Below, piece by piece: positions 29,858-32,973 of a DNA stretch of 32,973 nucleotides (position 1 is the stretch's first letter; each line of letters begins with the position of its first letter). The notes under the pieces were generated by a model that saw nothing but the letters and a program-made list of their open reading frames with translations, ran no database searches and was not told the origin of the DNA. The DNA is taken from assembly GCA_037147235.1 (NCBI GenBank), contig JBAWVO010000037.1, positions 1 to 32,973 on the forward strand, read 5' to 3'. Origin of the DNA: JANXQG01 sp037147235. Its GTDB lineage: Bacteria; Planctomycetota; Planctomycetia; Pirellulales; Thermoguttaceae. A program made the position numbers and the translations under genes.

Positions 29858-29870
29858 AGACGAGCAAAGT

Positions 29871-31073
29871 GTGTCAAAACGATTGTCGAGTATTGATGCT
29901 GCGGTAGATGCCATGCGTCGCGGAGAGATTGTCATCGCGATGGACGCCGAAGATCGCGAAAACGAAGGTGATTTTATCTGTGCGGCAGAAAAAGTCACTC
30001 CGGAAATCATCAATTTCATGCTCAACGGCCGAGGACAACTTTGCATGCCGTTGCTGCCGGAACTTAGCCAGCGACTCAACCTCCACCCCATGGTCGAGGA
30101 TAATACCGCCCCCTTGCAAACAAATTTCACGGTGCCCGTCGATCACTTCACTGCTCGAACCGGTATCACGGCCCAGGAGCGGGCTACCACCATCCTGGCC
30201 ATTCTGGATCCCGCGAGCAAGCCAAGCGACTTCGTCCGCCCGGGGCACCTCTTTCCGCTGATCGCCAAGGAGGGCGGAGTGCTTCGCCGGGCAGGGCATA
30301 CGGAGGCGGTGGTTGACTTGGCTCGCATGGCCGGACTCCAGCCCGCCGGAGTTCTTTGTGAGGTACTGTCCGGCACCGGCCACCGCGCCACGCGCGACGA
30401 ACTTTATGATCTGGCACGGCAGCACCATCTCGAGATCATCACCATCGAGCAACTGATCCAGTATCGTCGCAAGAGCGAGAAGCTGGTCTATCGCCTGGCC
30501 GAGGCCGATCTGCCCACGCGCTATGGTCCAGGCCGGATCATTGCCTACGGTGTCCGCTATGAAGACCAGGAGCCGATCGCCATTGTGCTGGGAGATCCCA
30601 GCGGCATCGCGGCACCCCTGGTGCGATTGCATTCCTCCTGCTTCACCGGCGACCTGCTGGCTTCCTTGCGCTGTGATTGCGGCGACCAGTTGCAACTGGC
30701 CATGGAGATGATGGGCGACGAGGGCGGCGGCGTGGTGGTTTACCTGCCCCAGGAAGGCCGCGGCATCGGCTTGGTCGAGAAGATCAAAGCCTACCATCTC
30801 CAAGACCAGGGCATGGATACCGTCGAGGCCAACTTGGCCTTGGGCCATCAGGCGGATAGCCGTGATTACGGCGTCGGCATCCAAATCCTCAAAGATCTCA
30901 ACATCTCGCGGATCCGCCTACTGACGAACAACCCCAAGAAGACCGATGCCTTCATCTACGGCGGCTTCGATCTGGAGGTTGTCGATCAGGTGCCGATCGT
31001 CAGCCCGGTCCACGAACACAACGCCCGCTATATCGCCACCAAACGCGATAAAATGGGCCACAAGCTGCCGTAG
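29871..31073 (+). CDS. ribBA: Bifunctional 3,4-dihydroxy-2-butanone 4-phosphate synthase / GTP cyclohydrolase II
   Basis: 400 residues from GTG 29871. The N-terminal RibB half (1-200) has MDAEDRENEGDF, the metal and substrate acidic loop, and RRAGHTEAVVDLARMAG. The C-terminal RibA half (205-400) has the zinc cysteines in HSSCFTGDLLASLRCDCGDQ, then LPQEGRGIGLVEKIKAY and LLTNNPKKTDAF. It makes both precursors of riboflavin, from ribulose 5-phosphate and from GTP. Length is full and no key residue is missing. It has its own promoter and ends against a convergent glycosyltransferase gene. Confidence 0.96.
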   Translation: MSKRLSSIDAAVDAMRRGEIVIAMDAEDRENEGDFICAAEKVTPEIINFMLNGRGQLCMPLLPELSQRLNLHPMVEDNTAPLQTNFTVPVDHFTARTGITAQERATTILAILDPASKPSDFVRPGHLFPLIAKEGGVLRRAGHTEAVVDLARMAGLQPAGVLCEVLSGTGHRATRDELYDLARQHHLEIITIEQLIQYRRKSEKLVYRLAEADLPTRYGPGRIIAYGVRYEDQEPIAIVLGDPSGIAAPLVRLHSSCFTGDLLASLRCDCGDQLQLAMEMMGDEGGGVVVYLPQEGRGIGLVEKIKAYHLQDQGMDTVEANLALGHQADSRDYGVGIQILKDLNISRIRLLTNNPKKTDAFIYGGFDLEVVDQVPIVSPVHEHNARYIATKRDKMGHKLP

Positions 31074-31074
31074 G

Positions 31075-31105
31075 AGTTCTTAGTTCTTAGTAAGAACTGA
31101 GAACT
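31075..31105. terminator. Hairpin between convergent ribBA and glycosyltransferase genes
   Basis: AGTTCTTAGTTCTTA (31075-31089) and TAAGAACTGAGAACT (31091-31105) pair at 14 of 15 positions. It is symmetrical, so it could stop transcription from both sides, but it has no T-run and its single-base loop means the inner pairs cannot all form. It overlaps the glycosyltransferase stop codon. Confidence 0.5.
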
Positions 31106-31850
31106 ACTTCGGAAACAGCGGCGACTTCAAAAATCCCCAGCGGGCCAGGCGATAGATGAACGCCGTCTTCAAGCAGCCCAAACCGTAGACGACGCTCCGT
31201 CGGAAGTTGATCGACGACGACTCCTTTTCGTAGCGCGTTGGGCAGCTTACTTCGGAAATAATTTCGCCCAGCCAGAGGATCTGTGCAAGCACCTGATTGT
31301 CGAAGACGAAATCGTTGGAACAGGCGTCGAAGTGTATCCGTTCCAAGAGTTGCCGCGAGTAGGCCCGATAGCCCGTGTGGTATTCGGAAAGTTTCGTGCC
31401 GAGGACGAAGTTCTCGACCAGCGTCAGGCAGCGGTTGAAAAAATACTTCCAGATGGGCATGCCGCCTTCCATGGCATGTCTGCCAAGGACGCGCGAGGCC
31501 AGCACGCACGGATAGAGGCCCGAGCCGATCATGGCCACCATCGCGGGGATGAGCCGCGGCGTGTATTGGTAGTCGGGGTGGACCATGATCACAATGTCGG
31601 CACCGGCCTCCAGGGCGAGGCGATAGCAGGTCTTCTGATTCGCCCCGTAACCGGAGTTCACTGGATGGGAGTGGACGATGGTGTTGGGAAGAGTCCGGGC
31701 GACGGCGGTCGTTTCATCCCTGCTGGCGTCGTCAACAACGATCACCAGATCGACAACGCCCTGGTCCATCACTTCGTCGTAGGTTCGCTTCAAGGTGCGA
31801 GCGGCGTTGTAGGCCGGCATGACAACGACCACCTTCTTGTCACGGAACAT
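31104..31850 (-). CDS. Family 2 glycosyltransferase (polyprenyl-phosphate sugar transferase type)
   Basis: 248 residues from ATG 31850, with GAGG nine bases upstream. GT-A fold signatures: VVVVMPAYNAARTLKRTYDE at the start, VIVVDDASRDETTAVA (nucleotide site), HPVNSGYGANQKTCY and IVIMVHPDYQYTP, where the DxD equivalent reads HPD. The C-terminal part (GTKLSEYHTGYRAYSRQLLE) is typical of dolichyl-phosphate-mannose-synthase-like enzymes; there are no membrane helices. It likely makes a lipid-linked sugar for the envelope. Sugar and acceptor cannot be told from sequence. Confidence 0.9.
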   Translation of the reverse strand: MFRDKKVVVVMPAYNAARTLKRTYDEVMDQGVVDLVIVVDDASRDETTAVARTLPNTIVHSHPVNSGYGANQKTCYRLALEAGADIVIMVHPDYQYTPRLIPAMVAMIGSGLYPCVLASRVLGRHAMEGGMPIWKYFFNRCLTLVENFVLGTKLSEYHTGYRAYSRQLLERIHFDACSNDFVFDNQVLAQILWLGEIISEVSCPTRYEKESSSINFRRSVVYGLGCLKTAFIYRLARWGFLKSPLFPK

Positions 31851-31932
31851 AATTGCCTCAAGAGAATTAGAAAAGAAAATCGTGCCAGATTCTATTGTAA
31901 TCGGCCTCGATCTGGCTTGCAGTCCAGGTCCG

Positions 31933-32937
31933 CTACTTTTTCTCTACCAGCCAGATATTGCGGAAACGAACCGGATTGCCGTGGTTCTGCAAATAGACCG
32001 GGCCAGGCTCCGGACCTTCGTTGACCGGCGAGGCCGTGGTGGCATGGGATGCCTCGGTGTTTTTCTGGACCTCGACGCCGTTATGCAGGACGGTGATGCG
32101 GGCGTTCTTCACTTTCTTGCCGCTATTGTATTCGGCAGCAGTAAAATCGATGTCGTAGGTCTGCCACGAAAGCGGCGGGTAGCACATATTGATCCGCGGT
32201 GCCTTGATCCCATAGATTGCCGCACAATCGTCGATCTTCGACGCCAGGCCGAACGAGTCGAGGATTTGCGTCTCGTAGCGGCCTTGCGCGTAGTAGCCGC
32301 TGTTCCCCCGGCCCTGTCCGCGGGCGGTGGGCATGAAGGGGATCATGAACTCCAGGTGGATCTTGTAGCTTTGGAACTTCTGTTTGGTCGTCGTGCCTTC
32401 CAACAGCAGACCGTCTTTGACGCGGCCGCCCATGAAGGCATCGGCCGAAGTGCCGTCGAAGAGCACGACCGCGCCGGCCGGCGGTTTCTCCCCCAGCGTG
32501 GGGCTGATGCGGCAGACCTTTTTCAGCGTACCGAGCGTTTCACCTTTGACGCTGTTAAGCGTCAGTACTCCGTCATGAATTGTAATGGTGTTCTTATCGA
32601 TGATGAGCGTGATGGCACCGTCTTTGATCTGGCCGTCGGCCTCAGTGCGGGTCTTTTCATCCCAACCGTCGCCAGGCAGACCACCGGGATAGCCCACCGC
32701 GTGGAATTTGCCATCTCCCCGTGCAATGACCTGCACGCCGATTTTGACTTGCTTATCGCCAGCACCGACCGTGCCGACATACTCGCCTTGTATTTCAAAA
32801 TCCGGCCCGGCAGCGGCAATCTCGGTGGTGGCAGTCGTGGGATGCTTGGCTGCCTTGGGTTTGTCTTTGGTAAAAGCTGGAGTAAGGGTTGCCAGCACGA
32901 TGCAAGAGGCCAGGATCAGGGAAAATGTGCGAAACAT
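31933..32937 (-). CDS. Secreted DUF1080 (3-keto-disaccharide hydrolase-like) protein
   Basis: 334 residues with signal peptide MFRTFSLILASCIVLATLTPAFT. The N-terminal half (about 48-140) is beta-rich (IQGEYVGTVGAGDKQVKIGV, YPGGLPGDGWDEK). The second half is the DUF1080 lectin-like jelly roll: AVVLFDGTSADAFMGG, IHLEFMIPFMP, RGNSGYYAQGRYETQILDSF, NMCYPPLSWQTYDIDF and NHGNPVRFRNIWLVE. GNSGYY...YEVQI-D is the family signature. Some members hydrolyse 3-keto-glucosides, and planctomycetes have many. It is exported, and probably acts on glycans. GGAG lies eight bases before the ATG, preceded by a run of 13 C on this strand. Confidence 0.93.
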   Translation of the reverse strand: MFRTFSLILASCIVLATLTPAFTKDKPKAAKHPTTATTEIAAAGPDFEIQGEYVGTVGAGDKQVKIGVQVIARGDGKFHAVGYPGGLPGDGWDEKTRTEADGQIKDGAITLIIDKNTITIHDGVLTLNSVKGETLGTLKKVCRISPTLGEKPPAGAVVLFDGTSADAFMGGRVKDGLLLEGTTTKQKFQSYKIHLEFMIPFMPTARGQGRGNSGYYAQGRYETQILDSFGLASKIDDCAAIYGIKAPRINMCYPPLSWQTYDIDFTAAEYNSGKKVKNARITVLHNGVEVQKNTEASHATTASPVNEGPEPGPVYLQNHGNPVRFRNIWLVEKK

Positions 32938-32950
32938 GGTGGAATTCTCC

Positions 32951-32963
32951 GGGGGGGGGGGGG
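32951..32963. repeat. G13 homopolymer
   Basis: Thirteen G directly upstream of the ribosome-binding site of the DUF1080 gene. It could vary in length in the cell or be a sequencing weakness; the window ends ten bases later. Confidence 0.9.
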
Positions 32964-32973
32964 TAAAAAGGGG

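Noticed and set aside
29747..29870. FMN riboswitch before ribBA
   Set aside because: The leader from the predicted start is only about 68 bases and the conserved FMN elements (AGGGUG...GAUUC) were not found.
29874..30884. Minus-strand open frame of 336 codons opposite ribBA
   Set aside because: Antisense shadow of a fully conserved enzyme gene; no start context and no family resemblance.
1..32973. tRNA or rRNA genes
   Set aside because: No cloverleaf with a GGTTCGAATCC-type arm and no rRNA motif was noticed on either strand by eye; a tRNAscan run would settle it.

Overview
The window looks like a piece of a Planctomycetota chromosome, probably of the Pirellulales/Lacipirellula kind. The reasons are a DUF1559 pseudopilin-like protein with a prepilin N-terminus, a secreted DUF1080 protein, Uma2-family proteins, a Minf_1886-like protein next to a PSP1/RicT protein, and many short palindromic repeats between genes. 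No rRNA or tRNA was seen. The assignment is inference from gene families; no marker gene proves it.

Layout. 1-2.8 kb: a membrane-anchored Pro/Gln-rich protein, a Uma2 nuclease-like protein, an orphan group II intron 3' end and a DUF1559 gene. 2.9-7.2 kb (minus strand): a complete sulfate ABC transporter operon in the order sbp-cysT-cysW-cysA, preceded by a near-consensus sigma54 promoter and upstream dyad repeats. 7.5-13.4 kb (plus strand): a cytochrome c maturation (System I) operon ccmE-F-A-B-C-D plus a secreted membrane-anchored protein. CcmE is the CxxxY variant and no ccmG or ccmH is present. 13.4-16 kb: a repeat tract with a transposase stub, then a lipoprotein and a TIGR04053-like radical SAM/SPASM protein related to heme-processing enzymes.

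16-21.5 kb is an accessory, decayed zone. It holds a Uma2 gene with an internal deletion, a DUF433 antitoxin stub, a formylglycine-generating-enzyme-like N-terminus fused to a truncated tyrosine recombinase, a prohead-protease fragment, small unknown proteins, a porin-like protein and a candidate small RNA. 21.6-25.8 kb: the M3 peptidase pepF, an internally deleted rhuM pseudogene, and about 0.9 kb of non-coding nested inverted repeats ending in a symmetrical foldback of about 580 bp. 26-33 kb is conserved housekeeping sequence: an LpxL-like acyltransferase, two membrane proteins, RicT/PSP1, a Minf_1886-like protein, ribBA with its own sigma70-type promoter and leader hairpins, a family 2 glycosyltransferase and a DUF1080 protein.

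The main themes are sulfur uptake under likely sigma54 control, a variant cytochrome c maturation system next to a heme-type radical SAM protein, and heavy colonisation by non-autonomous palindromic elements. Two 111-bp copies of one of these elements differ at about four positions. The elements also touch coding sequence: they create false N-terminal extensions, supply part of a signal peptide, and border pseudogenes.
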